Positions 17,813 through 27,553 are shown, numbered from the stretch's first letter. The stretch is 41,562 bases of DNA from an uncultured Bacteroidales bacterium (GCA_900315335.1 OMYR01000042.1:1-41562), one strand, 5' to 3'. The notes: generated by a model not told the origin, from the letters alone. Numbers and translations are program-made.

Positions 17813-18304
17813 TTATCTTATTTCATTTTCGGTTCGTTCACCAACAAAGAATGCGCCCATTTCTCTTGGGGTAAATGTCTCAATGATGTTACGATCGGTA
17901 TCTAATAAAGTAAATTTGTCTTGTACAGGGTTTTCTCTTTCTCCAGGAATATATAACATTCCGGTGAAAGTGTCATAATAAGTGCCAGCACTCCAAATAG
18001 CTCCAGTAACTACGTTTTGATGAGCCAAATCCATTGCTAAGGCAGTGCTCGTTGAAGTATCAAACGTACCATACACCCATATTTCAATTATGTAATAATT
18101 GCCATTGGCATCACGTTTTTCAATAAATATATGGTACCAACCACTTTCCGCCACTTTTTTAACAATTTGTTCTCCACTCTCTTGTTTCCAATATCTGCCT
18201 TGTTGATTTTTGGAAAGTTCGTCTTCACTGTTACAAGCAGTAAATACTGCACTTGTTCCGAATAATAATGTAGCAACGGCTACAATTTTAATAATTCATT
18301 TCAT
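17813..18304 (-). pseudogene. Lipoprotein gene with in-frame stop at codon 3
   Basis: Reading from the ATG at 18304-18302 the frame gives Met-Lys-stop (TGA at 18298-18296). It then continues open with a typical lipoprotein signal ending in the lipobox-like VFTAC and a mature domain (NSEDELSKNQQGRYWK onward) of about 140 residues. A GTG at 18154 could start a 113-residue product without a signal peptide, which is unlikely to be the native form. A promoter box lies at the right distance upstream, so the gene may be recently inactivated, or the stop may be a sequencing error. The mature domain is beta-rich and I do not recognise it. Confidence 0.65.
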
Positions 18305-18363
18305 TTTTTAATGTGTTTTAATTACGCAGGCTTTTCTACTTATGACGGCTAAATAACAGCCTG

Positions 18364-18371
18364 CAAAATTA
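18364..18371 (-). promoter_or_regulatory. Predicted promoter of the lipoprotein gene
   Basis: Minus-strand TAATTTTG (TAnnTTTG) lies 60 bp before the ATG of the interrupted lipoprotein gene. Confidence 0.5.
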
Positions 18372-18834
18372 TTTATCCGTCGAAAATGAAACTCTTTTAG
18401 ATGCTTCATGTTTTTGAATGGGACTGTGAAAAAATCTACTCCTTTCTTAGGTTAATTTGGTTTATGTATTAAATTCTTTTTGTCCCTTAAAAGAATATTT
18501 ATGTATCAAAAAAGTTTTTAGGAAATACGAAAAGATTTTACCGCAACATTCTTTGTGAAAATGCTGGGGCAAAAAATTTATTAAAATACTCTCTAAAAAA
18601 ATTTGATGCTGAAAAATTAAAAGATGATAGTTGTCGTTCATTCGCTATGTTTTTTTGTTATTATTTACGTTTCGCTTGCTTTGATTCGGCAAAAATATTA
18701 ACATTTTTTTAATTCACCAAGAAAAAATTGAATTATTTTTGAGAAAAATTCAAAAAAACGTAAAAAATCATGCAAAACACAAGAAAAATCCACAAATCAA
18801 CAATTGAGAACAGCGAATACAGAAAGCGCAAAAA
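18372..18834. other. AT-rich intergenic stretch, no gene seen
   Basis: Part of a 751-bp gap between the lipoprotein gene and purL. I see no convincing reading frame, tRNA-like fold or repeat in this part. It is very AT-rich with scattered A and T runs. Confidence 0.6.
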
Positions 18835-18897
18835 TAGTGTTAAACACTAGCGAAATAGTATTAAACATTATTTTATTAGTGTTAAACACTAATTTCG
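18835..18897. repeat. Three 21-bp palindromic tandem repeats (locus B)
   Basis: Units begin at 18835, 18856 and 18877. The first and third hold the perfect core TAGTGTTAAACACTA; the middle is a diverged copy (TAGTATTAAACATTA). It is the same element as locus A (9107-9169) in opposite orientation and as locus C in coaX. It lies about 160 bp before purL. Confidence 0.85.
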
Positions 18898-19018
18898 TGG
18901 TTTGCGATATTATTTTTTTGAGTTGAGAAGATAAGGTTTCAAAACCGTGATACAATATAATTATATGTATAAAAGTATTTTTTAGACGGGTATAACGTAT
19001 TTTTATATGAAATTTTTG

Positions 19019-19026
19019 TATTTTTG
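19019..19026 (+). promoter_or_regulatory. Predicted purL promoter box
   Basis: TATTTTTG matches TAnnTTTG and lies 29 bp before the purL ATG. No clear -33 TTG. It may drive the whole purL-to-lptC run, since no exact consensus is seen between the later genes. Confidence 0.5.
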
Positions 19027-19055
19027 CACCGCAAAACGAAAAAATACATAGTACT

Positions 19056-21293
19056 ATGATAAAGGCTGAAGAAGTTACCGTTGAGACCGCTCATAAATTG
19101 GGTTTATTGACGGAGGAATTTGAACAAATCAAAGAGTATCTTGGAGGAAGAACTCCTAATTTTACCGAATTGAGTATATATTCTGTTATGTGGAGCGAAC
19201 ACGCTTCATACAAAAACAGTATCAAATGGATTAAGAAACTACCAAAGGAGGGCAAACAAATGTTGGTTGCTCCGGGCGAAGAGAATGCCGGTATGGTAGA
19301 TGTCGGCGACGGAAGAGCGTGTGTGTTTAAGATTGAGAGCCATAATCACCCTTGTGCCGTAGAACCATTCCAAGGTGCTGCAACAGGTGTAGGCGGTATC
19401 AACAGAGATATTTTTACCATGGGAGCAAGACCTATCGCACAATTGAATGCTTTACGTTTTGGAGAGTTAAGTTCAAAACACGCAAAACATTTATTCCGTG
19501 GTACGGTTAAAGGTATATCCCATTATGGCAATTCATTCGGCGTTCCTGTGTTGGGTGGAGAGGTTTTCTTCGATGAATGTTTTGAGAACAATCCGTTAGT
19601 CAATGCGATGAGCGTTGGTATAATGAAGAAATCGGATCTTATATCGGCTGTTGCCAAAGGTGCGGGCAATCCTGTGTATATTGTAGGTTCGGCAACGGGT
19701 AAAGACGGTATTCACGGAGCAACATTCGCTTCTGCCGATGTTACTGAAAACAGTGCGGACGATATACCTTCGATTCAGGTAGGAGACCCATTCCAAGAAA
19801 AATTATTAATGGAGGCTTCTTTGGAATTAGGTCGTAGCGGAGCGATAGTAGGTATGCAGGATATGGGTGCTGCCGGCATCATCTGTTCAACATCAGAAAT
19901 GAGTGAGAAAGGTGGCAGCGGAATGAAAATCAATTTGGACGAAGTTCCATTGCGTCAGCAGAACATAGAAGCATGGGAAATCCTGTTGAGCGAAAGCCAA
20001 GAGCGTATGCTTGTTGTAGTAAAGAAAGGACAGGAAGAAGTCGTTGAGAAAATCTTTGATAAATGGGATTTGAATTGTAAGAAGATAGGTGAAGTGATAG
20101 ATGAGGATATGCTTTACTTTTATTGGAAAGGCGAATTGGTTGCACAAGTTCCAGCTTCGACATTGGTACTTGGCGGCGGAGCACCTCAATACGATAGAGA
20201 ATATACCGAACCTGCTTATTACGCAAAACGTAAGGATTTCAAAATTGATAGCATCAAAGAGCCTACGATTAGTGAAGCAAAAGATATTGCAAAGGCTATG
20301 GTTAAGAATCCAAATCTTGCTTCCAAACGTTGGGTTATTGAGCAATACGACACTATGGTTGGAACAAGGAATATGACGACCAATCGCCCGGCAGATAGTG
20401 GCGTTGCCAATATCAAAGGTTGCAAGAATGGTATTGCTATGACTTGCGATTGCAATTCACGTTATGTTTATTCCGATCCTTTCAAAGGAACGGAGATGGC
20501 TGTTGCCGAAGCTGCCCGCAATATAGTTTGTACCGGTGGAGAGCCATTGGCGGTAACCAATTGTTGTAACTTCGGTAATCCGTATAAACCTGAAACATAT
20601 TGGCAGTTTGTTAATGCTGTCAAAGGTATGAGTGAGGCTTGTATAAAGTTCTCTACTCCTGTTACTGGTGGTAATGTTTCTTTCTACAACCAAGCTTCAA
20701 TCAACGGAGTTGTTGAAGCAGTTATGCCTTCCCCTGTTATAGGTATGGTTGGTACGGTTGATAAGACCAATCAAATGGGATTGGATTTCAAAAACGAAAA
20801 CGAAGATATTTATCTATTGGGAGAGATTGTTGATGATATTAACTCTTCGGAGTATCTTTATAACTATTGTGGTGTTAAGTTATCCGACGTTCCTTATTTC
20901 GATATGGACAAAGAGTTTAACTTACAACAATGCGTTAAAGAGCTGATAAAATCCAAAGTGTTGCAATCGGCACACGATGTTTCGGACGGCGGATTGTTTA
21001 TGAACTTGTTGGAGTCTTCTATGGTCAATCATTTGGGATTTGACATCACATCAGACAAAAACGTTCGTTTGGATAGTTTCTTGTTCGGCGAAAGTCAATC
21101 GCGTATAGTTGTAACAATAGCAAAAGACAAGAAACAAGAATTTGATGCAATATTGTCAAAATATAATGTTCCTTGTTCTTTGATAGGTAAGACGACTAAC
21201 GGACAAATCAAAATCAATAACGAAGATTTCGGTTGCGTTTGCGAATACGCCAAAGTGTATGATAATGTCATCGGAGACGAAATGGAGAAATAA
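19056..21293 (+). CDS. purL: Phosphoribosylformylglycinamidine synthase, small-type PurL
   Basis: 745 residues, the length of the Bacillus-type PurL that works with separate PurS and PurQ, rather than the about 1300-residue fused form common in many bacteria. It makes FGAM from FGAR in purine synthesis. Visible: SVMWSEHASYKNS near the N-terminus, FKIESHNHPCAVEPFQGAAT, the glycine-rich GVGGINRDIFTMGARPIA, QDMGAAGIICSTSEM, and in the second half VTGGNVSFYNQ and AHDVSDGGL. purS and purQ are not in the window. The C1 peptidase gene follows after 5 bp. Confidence 0.96.
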   Translation: MIKAEEVTVETAHKLGLLTEEFEQIKEYLGGRTPNFTELSIYSVMWSEHASYKNSIKWIKKLPKEGKQMLVAPGEENAGMVDVGDGRACVFKIESHNHPCAVEPFQGAATGVGGINRDIFTMGARPIAQLNALRFGELSSKHAKHLFRGTVKGISHYGNSFGVPVLGGEVFFDECFENNPLVNAMSVGIMKKSDLISAVAKGAGNPVYIVGSATGKDGIHGATFASADVTENSADDIPSIQVGDPFQEKLLMEASLELGRSGAIVGMQDMGAAGIICSTSEMSEKGGSGMKINLDEVPLRQQNIEAWEILLSESQERMLVVVKKGQEEVVEKIFDKWDLNCKKIGEVIDEDMLYFYWKGELVAQVPASTLVLGGGAPQYDREYTEPAYYAKRKDFKIDSIKEPTISEAKDIAKAMVKNPNLASKRWVIEQYDTMVGTRNMTTNRPADSGVANIKGCKNGIAMTCDCNSRYVYSDPFKGTEMAVAEAARNIVCTGGEPLAVTNCCNFGNPYKPETYWQFVNAVKGMSEACIKFSTPVTGGNVSFYNQASINGVVEAVMPSPVIGMVGTVDKTNQMGLDFKNENEDIYLLGEIVDDINSSEYLYNYCGVKLSDVPYFDMDKEFNLQQCVKELIKSKVLQSAHDVSDGGLFMNLLESSMVNHLGFDITSDKNVRLDSFLFGESQSRIVVTIAKDKKQEFDAILSKYNVPCSLIGKTTNGQIKINNEDFGCVCEYAKVYDNVIGDEMEK

Positions 21294-21298
21294 GAAAT

Positions 21299-22681
21299 AT
21301 GAAAAAGATAGTTTTTAGTATATTGGCATTAGGCTTATCATTGAGTCTTTTTGCACAAAATGGTGTAGGCGGATTGTCTGCAAGTGATTTGAACAAAATA
21401 AAATCATCATACGAGAAAAAATCTACTAACAAGGCATTGGGAAAAATTGTTGCCAACAACGACATTCGTAAATTGGCGATAAATCCGACAAACAAGATAA
21501 ACGTTAATGGAGAATTTTCAAACCGAGTTCCTAACAAAGGAATAACGGATCAAAAGCAGAGTGGAAGATGTTGGATGTTCAGCGGATTCAATGTACTTCG
21601 TAACAAAATGATTCAAGAATACAATTTGGGAGCGTTTGAATTGTCTCAAAATTATCTATTCTTCTACGACCAGTTAGAGAAAAGTAATTTGTTCTTGTCA
21701 TTAATCATCAAACATAAGAATGAACCTTTGACAAGCAAAGATAATGAATGGTTGTTGAAAAACGCATTGTCTGACGGAGGAACGTTTTGTGGCGTTATAG
21801 ATTTGGTAACAAAATACGGTGTTGTGCCTTCAAGTGTTGTACCTGAGACATACAATTCCAATAACACCTCACGTATAGACGACCTTATTACTTTGAAACT
21901 TAAAGAAGATGCTTTGGAGTTGCGTAGTATGAAAGGTAATGTTGAAAACCGTAAAATCGAAATGCTTGCCGAGATATATAAGATGTTGGTTATGGCATAC
22001 GGAGAACCTATCACCGAATTTACATATACTCTCAAAGATAAAGACGGCAAGATTATCGCTAACAACGAGAAATTTACGCCTAAAAGTTTTTATGATAAGT
22101 TTATCGGCATCGACCTTGTTAATTCATATGTTATGTTGATGAATGATCCTTCTCGTGAATACTACAAACTATACGAGATTGAGAATGATCGCCACACTAT
22201 GGACGGACACAATTGGCTTTATATCAATTTGCCTGCCGACGACATAAAGACTTGCGCAATCAATTCCATTAAAGATTCCACTTTGATGTATTTTTCTTGC
22301 GATGTCGGTAAATTCTATGACGGCGAAGCAGGAACATTGGATTTGAACAATTATGATTACCAAACGCTGTTCGATGTTAAATTCTCTATGGATAAAAAAC
22401 AAAGAATCCAAACCTTTGCTTCGGGTTCTTCACACGCAATGACGTTGGTTGCTGTCGATATCGACCCTGTTACCAATAAACCTACAAAATGGATGGTTGA
22501 AAACTCTTGGGGTCCTAATGCGGGTTATCAAGGTCATTTGATTATGACAGATGAGTGGTTCGATGAATATATGTTCCGTTTGGTTGTTGATAAAAAATAT
22601 GTTCCTCAAAATATTTTGGACATATTGAAACAAAAACCTACAATGCTTCCACCTTGGGACCCTATGTTTATGGACGAGTAA
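21299..22681 (+). CDS. Exported C1-family aminopeptidase (bleomycin hydrolase-like)
   Basis: 460 residues. A signal peptide (MKKIVFSILALGLSLSLFAQ) precedes a papain-fold domain of the C1B type. The catalytic triad is visible: Cys91 in QKQSGRCWMFSG, His379 in SGSSHAMTLVAV, and Asn402 in MVENSWG. C1B enzymes are aminopeptidases that form hexameric barrels. The cytosolic PepC/Blh enzymes lack a signal peptide, but exported forms are common in Bacteroidota, where they trim peptides in the periplasm. The gene starts 5 bp after purL, so it is co-transcribed. Confidence 0.9.
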   Translation: MKKIVFSILALGLSLSLFAQNGVGGLSASDLNKIKSSYEKKSTNKALGKIVANNDIRKLAINPTNKINVNGEFSNRVPNKGITDQKQSGRCWMFSGFNVLRNKMIQEYNLGAFELSQNYLFFYDQLEKSNLFLSLIIKHKNEPLTSKDNEWLLKNALSDGGTFCGVIDLVTKYGVVPSSVVPETYNSNNTSRIDDLITLKLKEDALELRSMKGNVENRKIEMLAEIYKMLVMAYGEPITEFTYTLKDKDGKIIANNEKFTPKSFYDKFIGIDLVNSYVMLMNDPSREYYKLYEIENDRHTMDGHNWLYINLPADDIKTCAINSIKDSTLMYFSCDVGKFYDGEAGTLDLNNYDYQTLFDVKFSMDKKQRIQTFASGSSHAMTLVAVDIDPVTNKPTKWMVENSWGPNAGYQGHLIMTDEWFDEYMFRLVVDKKYVPQNILDILKQKPTMLPPWDPMFMDE

Positions 22682-22709
22682 TCCGTTGAACTAAAAATCC
22701 ATTGATTTA

Positions 22710-23396
22710 ATGAAATATTTAAGATTTATAATCCTTTCGTTTTTCATTGGTTCATGTGCTGATTTGTATGCACAAGAACCAATGAGCGATGGTGGAGAAA
22801 AAATAGATACCGAACTTGCGGAGCAAGACGACGAGGAAGAGATAGATTCTGAGTCCTTGATAGTTGAAGTAGATAGTGAAGAGGGCGAGTTGAGTGTGGC
22901 TGTTACCGATAATATCCTTGATGTTCTTAAAGAGATGTTTGAAGAGGATTCCGTAGGAACTCGCTTTGCCATATATAATAATGATAACAATATCACGGAA
23001 TATGATGAAACGGAGCAGAATACCCTTTCTCAGAAATTCGATGTTATAAAAGGTAAGGACAACGAGGATTATGACTTTACTTTTATCCGTCAAACGCTAT
23101 ATAACGAGAACCATAAGGCTTGGGACTATATATACGAACGAATTTATAATCAAGACGGCAAACTTATATTCTTTGTTCGCAAGTACAACACCTATAATTC
23201 GGGTTGTGCAGAGGTTGCTTTTGAACGTAGTGAGTACTATTACACCGATAAGGGCGTATTGGTGAAAAAGACTTACGATATTTTTGATTCTAATAACAAT
23301 GCTTTGGATTTGGATAAGTGCTGGATGCAAAGAGAGACGTATTCTCCGTATTTCAACTTGTCTGAATTTCTAAGCCAATATCCGTTACCGTTATAA
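22710..23396 (+). CDS. Secreted acidic protein of unknown function
   Basis: 228 residues. The signal peptide ends near FIGSCADLYAQ; the Cys may be a lipobox but the following residues are unusual. Residues 25-65 are strikingly acidic (DDEEEIDSESL, EVDSEEGELS). The rest has tyrosine-rich beta strands (DYIYERIYNQDGKLIFFVRKYN). I do not recognise a family. Its stop overlaps the coaX start by one base (TAATG), so the two are coupled in translation. Confidence 0.75.
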   Translation: MKYLRFIILSFFIGSCADLYAQEPMSDGGEKIDTELAEQDDEEEIDSESLIVEVDSEEGELSVAVTDNILDVLKEMFEEDSVGTRFAIYNNDNNITEYDETEQNTLSQKFDVIKGKDNEDYDFTFIRQTLYNENHKAWDYIYERIYNQDGKLIFFVRKYNTYNSGCAEVAFERSEYYYTDKGVLVKKTYDIFDSNNNALDLDKCWMQRETYSPYFNLSEFLSQYPLPL

Positions 23397-24145
23397 TGTT
23401 ATTGGCAATCGACAGAGGAAATACGAAAGACAAGTTCGTGGTTTTTGACGGTGAAAACATAGTATGTGATTCGGCTGAAATAATCACTGAAAATAATTTA
23501 TTAGTGTCTGATATTAATAAATTAGTGTTAAACACTAATTTTACGATTAGTGCATGTATTTTTTCGTCGGTTAAAGACAAACAAAGCGATGAGGTTTTTG
23601 TTAGCGAATTATCCAAACTTTGCGAAGTTTTCTCTATAAATCACAACACCAAACTCCCGTTTACAAACGCTTATCAAAGCAATACGTTGGGTCAAGACAG
23701 GATTTGTTTGGTCGCGGGAGCGAAAGCAAGATTTGGCAATAGCGTTCTTGTCATTGATGCGGGAACTTGCATAACTTTCGATTATTTGGACGAAACTAAC
23801 ACCTATCGTGGTGGCAGTATTTGCCCAGGAATGGATATAAAATATAAAGCCTTGCATAATTTTACGGCGAATTTGCCGTTACTTAATAGTATTGAGCAGA
23901 CGGAATTGATAGGCAACACTACGGAAAAGTGTATTATGAGTGGCGTTATCAATGGTACGATTGCAGAAATAGAACAAACTATCAATCTTTACAAAGCCGA
24001 AAATCCTAATATCAAAGTCGTGATTACGGGCGGCAGCGGAGAGTTCATTCTTTCCAAACTTAAAAACAATGTTACGTTTGAAAAGAATCTAATCTTTTGG
24101 GGATTGAAAAATATATATGACTTTAATGAAACACAGAACAAGTAA
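23396..24145 (+). CDS. coaX: Type III pantothenate kinase
   Basis: 249 residues, normal for CoaX, which phosphorylates pantothenate at the first step of coenzyme A synthesis. Visible: N-terminal phosphate motif LAIDRGNTK, the LGQDRICLVAGA segment, and VLVIDAGTCITFDYLD with the catalytic Asp. GGSICPGMDIKYKAL and VVITGGSGEF follow. An unusual segment at residues 36-49 (LVSDINKLVLNTNF) is encoded by a copy of the dispersed 21-bp repeat without breaking the frame. The 3' end overlaps the next gene by 29 bp. Confidence 0.93.
   Translation: MLLAIDRGNTKDKFVVFDGENIVCDSAEIITENNLLVSDINKLVLNTNFTISACIFSSVKDKQSDEVFVSELSKLCEVFSINHNTKLPFTNAYQSNTLGQDRICLVAGAKARFGNSVLVIDAGTCITFDYLDETNTYRGGSICPGMDIKYKALHNFTANLPLLNSIEQTELIGNTTEKCIMSGVINGTIAEIEQTINLYKAENPNIKVVITGGSGEFILSKLKNNVTFEKNLIFWGLKNIYDFNETQNK
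23502..23543. repeat. 21-bp palindromic repeat pair inside coaX (locus C)
   Basis: Two 21-bp units start at 23502 and 23523. The second holds TTAGTGTTAAACACTAA, identical in its core to locus B. Because the unit is 7 codons long it keeps the coaX frame and yields related heptads LVSDINK and LVLNTNF. Confidence 0.75.
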
Positions 24146-25448
24146 AATATTGTTTATTGCATTATTGGCTTTTGCCGTTGTTGGAAACATAAACGTTGCA
24201 AAGGCTCAATATGATGTATCGTCGCCATATTCTCGCTTTGGGATAGGTTATACGAACAGCGGGAAAAACCAAAGTATGGTGTCTATGGGTGGTATCGGCT
24301 ACGCATTTGCAAGAAATAACGAGGTTAATATAACTAATGCAGCATCTTTATTCGCTATTGATAAGCAGACTTTTGTTTTCAATATGGGATTTGATTTCAC
24401 ATTCCGCAATATTGCAAACGCCAAAACCTCTTCCAATGCTGTCGTTGGAGCGATAAACAATATTTCGTTGGCGTTTCCGATTTTGGACAGATTAAAGGTT
24501 GGTTTGGCATTGTCTCCTGTAACGGATATAAATTATTTAGGTTCTGATACATTGTTTTCTTCAATTAACAGCGTAAAGACTTTTGAAGGAAACGGGGGAC
24601 TTGACCGATTTGTTTTGGCTCTTGCATATCAACCTTTGAAAACCAAGACAGACAATCTATCTATTGGAGCGAGTGCATCATATTACTTCGGTAATATTTA
24701 CAGAGCTTCAACCTTACAATTTTTGACTCAAAAAGATTCTTTGGGACATGTCAGAGACACCGCAGGATTTCTTGACAACAGAACGGAGACTAACTTCGAT
24801 GTGTCATCTTTCGGAGTGGATTTCGGCGTTCAATACTTCCACACTTTTGGCAACGAAGATATTTTGGGCTTTGGTCTTACCTTTACTCCAAAGTATAAAC
24901 TTTCGGCAGACAGACGTCAGATGTTTTACACCTTTTACACCGACGGAGGAATTACTTATTTGCAAGACACATTACAATATAAGGAAGATGATGCCAATAT
25001 AACGATGCCAATGAAACTTGGCTTTGGTCTTTCATACAACAGACCTAACAAATTGTTCGCAGAAGCTGACTTTACATTTACCAAATGGAGTGATTTTGAG
25101 TTTGAATTACAGAACAAAAATTCGTTGAAAGACAATTGGCAGTTTAATATCGGAGCGGAATATATTCCAAATATCGCAAGTGCTGCGTATTTCCGCAGGG
25201 TTGCGTATCGATTTGGCTTCCGTTACGACAATGGTTACATATTTTTGCAAGATAAACGCATAAACGATATGGCGGTAAGCGTTGGCTTGGCTATACCTAT
25301 CAAACAGATAGGCACAAGAGTCAATCTTAGTTTTGAATACGGAAGGCAAGGCACAACGGATAACAATCTTATAAAAGAGAACTATTTCAAAATAGGATTA
25401 TCCTTGTCTGCAAGAGATCGTTGGTTTGTAAAGCGTAAATATCAATAA
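24117..25448 (+). CDS. Predicted outer-membrane barrel protein
   Basis: 443 residues (440 if it starts at the second ATG, 24126). Signal peptide ending VAKA before QYDVSSPYSRFGIGY. The body has the alternating strands and aromatic girdles of a large beta barrel, and the SPYSRFGIGYTNSG opening is common in Bacteroidota porin-like proteins resembling the OMPP1/FadL group. It overlaps coaX by 29 bp and is followed by a TPR protein and lptC, a gene order I associate with Bacteroidota envelope loci. The substrate is unknown. Confidence 0.78.
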   Translation: MTLMKHRTSKILFIALLAFAVVGNINVAKAQYDVSSPYSRFGIGYTNSGKNQSMVSMGGIGYAFARNNEVNITNAASLFAIDKQTFVFNMGFDFTFRNIANAKTSSNAVVGAINNISLAFPILDRLKVGLALSPVTDINYLGSDTLFSSINSVKTFEGNGGLDRFVLALAYQPLKTKTDNLSIGASASYYFGNIYRASTLQFLTQKDSLGHVRDTAGFLDNRTETNFDVSSFGVDFGVQYFHTFGNEDILGFGLTFTPKYKLSADRRQMFYTFYTDGGITYLQDTLQYKEDDANITMPMKLGFGLSYNRPNKLFAEADFTFTKWSDFEFELQNKNSLKDNWQFNIGAEYIPNIASAAYFRRVAYRFGFRYDNGYIFLQDKRINDMAVSVGLAIPIKQIGTRVNLSFEYGRQGTTDNNLIKENYFKIGLSLSARDRWFVKRKYQ

Positions 25449-25575
25449 CCAAAACGTATTTCACTCTAAGCTAAACCAACACCGCAAACTGCGAAAACGA
25501 TTATAAACACTGCAAAATTTTTATTAATAACTATCAAAGCGAATATTAACAACAAAAAAAACCGTATAAATTAAA

Positions 25576-26934
25576 ATGAAAAAATTCAGTTTGATATTGG
25601 CATTGGCGGCTGTAAGCCTTAGTCTGACAACGGCTAATGCTCAAAAGTATGGTAAAACTCCACAAGATAGTACGGAATGTATGATGAACAATTCTCTATA
25701 TAAGGAGTTTTATAAACAAAAAGCCTATAAAGATGCTTACGAACCTTGGAAAAAAGTTTTGGAAGTGTGTCCGATGTATCATATTAATACATACAAACAA
25801 GGTTATAACATCTTGGCAAATCTATACAAGACTGCCGCACCTCAGGATAAGGAAACTTATTTCAACGAGATGCTGAATATGTTTGACAAGTGGGGAGAAT
25901 TTGACGGCGAAATGTGGAACGCAATAGCAAGAAAGGCACAATGGTACGAACAATGCAAACCTAATGAAAAAGCACAGGCATACAATCTTTACAAACAAGC
26001 ACAAGAACTTGCCGACAAGAACAACGCATTATTGGATCAAAGTTTTTGCGTGTTGTATTTGAAAGCCACAATAAACTACCTTGTAGATTCGAAGGCAAGT
26101 AATGATGAGTGGAGTGTTTTGTTTGATGTCTATGATTATTCTTCCGATGCAATGGAGAAATCTTTGACACAATCTTCAAATGAATTGGACGAAGCAACAC
26201 AAAAGAACGATACTAAACTTATGGCTAAGTTGCAAAAAGAAGTTAATAGCACTCGTTCCAATATTAACGCTTTGGAGACTTTGATTGAACCTTACGCATC
26301 TTGCTCAAAAATCGTCCCAATCTATCAAGACCGTTTCAATGCAAATCCTAATGATTTGGCGTTGTTGAAGAAAATAACAACAAATTTGGAACGTAAAGGC
26401 TGTACTTCTGAGGAATTGTTCTTAAACGCAACAGAAAATTTACATAAACTTGAACCTACACCGAGAACCGCATCTCTAATGGGTCAAATGCTTATCGGAA
26501 GAGGCCAATATAATGAGGCAGCCAAGTACTTGGAAGAAGCAGAGAAGACTTCGCCAGACATCAGTGTCAAAACAAAATCGGCACTTGCACTTGCAAACGC
26601 ATTGCTTAAATCCAAAAATTACTCAGCAGCAAGAGAAGCAGCAAGACGTGCTGTCGGTTATGACAAATCATACGCTGGTAAAGCATCTGTACTTATCGCA
26701 AGTATGTACCTTGCAACACCAGGCAGAGAAGCTGCATGGGCTGCATACGACGAAGCTGCAAGAGCAAAGAACTTAGACCCAGGTGTTGCAGCCGATGCAC
26801 AACGTATAATGAATGCAGCACACGGACGTTTCCCATTAAAACAAGACATATTCTTTGAAGGCAAATCCGTAGGAGCAGGCACAGGTGTCGGTGGTTGGAT
26901 TGGCGGTTCGACAACAATCCGTACAAGAGACTAA
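25576..26934 (+). CDS. Exported tetratricopeptide-repeat protein
   Basis: 452 residues. Signal peptide MKKFSLILALAAVSLSLTTANA. The body is helical with TPR-type repeats (NPNDLALLKKITTNLERKGC, IGRGQYNEAAKYLEEAEKTS, LKSKNYSAAREAARRAVGYD). The C-terminus is Gly-rich (GTGVGGWIGGSTTIRTRD), suggesting a flexible tail. TPR proteins at this position in Bacteroidota are probably periplasmic assembly or scaffold factors, but the partner is unknown. It lies between an outer-membrane protein gene and lptC in one rightward run. Confidence 0.8.
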   Translation: MKKFSLILALAAVSLSLTTANAQKYGKTPQDSTECMMNNSLYKEFYKQKAYKDAYEPWKKVLEVCPMYHINTYKQGYNILANLYKTAAPQDKETYFNEMLNMFDKWGEFDGEMWNAIARKAQWYEQCKPNEKAQAYNLYKQAQELADKNNALLDQSFCVLYLKATINYLVDSKASNDEWSVLFDVYDYSSDAMEKSLTQSSNELDEATQKNDTKLMAKLQKEVNSTRSNINALETLIEPYASCSKIVPIYQDRFNANPNDLALLKKITTNLERKGCTSEELFLNATENLHKLEPTPRTASLMGQMLIGRGQYNEAAKYLEEAEKTSPDISVKTKSALALANALLKSKNYSAAREAARRAVGYDKSYAGKASVLIASMYLATPGREAAWAAYDEAARAKNLDPGVAADAQRIMNAAHGRFPLKQDIFFEGKSVGAGTGVGGWIGGSTTIRTRD

Positions 26935-26980
26935 AACATTTCTCATATAGTTAAGAATAAATAAAAACTTAACAAGAACA

Positions 26981-27553
26981 GTGAGAATTTACTCTAAATA
27001 TTATAAGATATGGGCATACATATTCATTGTTATGTCCATATCTTTTTTTGTTTCCTGCTCAAAAGAACAAACTTATCAGCCTAATAAAAATTTTCATAAG
27101 AAACCTGTACAGACTCTGTTTAATATTGTTCTTTATCGTTCGGAGAAAGGTGATGTATATGCACGATTGAATAGCAAAACCGTTGAATATTATTCGGGCG
27201 ATAGTGCGAGAACGGTTTTTCCGAAGGGCATCAACGTTTTGTTTTACAACAAAGACCATACGAACAAAGCCACACTTACAGCCCGTTATGCCGTCAATTA
27301 TACTGCCACAAGGGATATTGTCTATCTACGGGACTCCATAAAGATTATCAATTTCAATAATCACGACACCATATATTGTAAAGATTTGTATTGGGAGCAG
27401 GACAAACAAATCGTTTATACGCACAAACCCATTCGCCGCTACACACAAGGAGGTGAAACTTTTGGAGACGGTTTGGTTTCCAACGAACAGTTTGACAGCG
27501 TTGTAGTAATCCGTCCTCACGGTAAGGAGACAATCCACGAAGACGGCGAATAA
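26981..27553 (+). CDS. lptC: LPS export periplasmic protein LptC
   Basis: 190 residues from a GTG start. The N-terminus is a signal/anchor ending in a lipobox-like FFVSC, giving a lipoprotein form seen in Bacteroidota. The LptC/OstA-type beta-jellyroll is visible: DVYARLNSKTVEYYSGDSARTV, then VLFYNKDHTNKATLTARYAVNY, RDIVYLRDSIKI and GGETFGDGLVSNEQ. LptC hands lipopolysaccharide from the inner-membrane LptBFG to LptA. The gene looks complete, but the DNA after its stop changes abruptly to phage sequence, so the usual downstream neighbour is missing. Confidence 0.85.
   Translation: MRIYSKYYKIWAYIFIVMSISFFVSCSKEQTYQPNKNFHKKPVQTLFNIVLYRSEKGDVYARLNSKTVEYYSGDSARTVFPKGINVLFYNKDHTNKATLTARYAVNYTATRDIVYLRDSIKIINFNNHDTIYCKDLYWEQDKQIVYTHKPIRRYTQGGETFGDGLVSNEQFDSVVVIRPHGKETIHEDGE

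Noticed and set aside
17813-18304. Genetic code with TGA read as an amino acid
   Set aside because: No other gene in the window needs TGA recoding, and TGA serves as a normal stop, for example for the portal gene.
27354-27553. Tape-measure coding continuing antisense through lptC
   Set aside because: The residues after about position 355 lack tape-measure character and are simply the complement of lptC.
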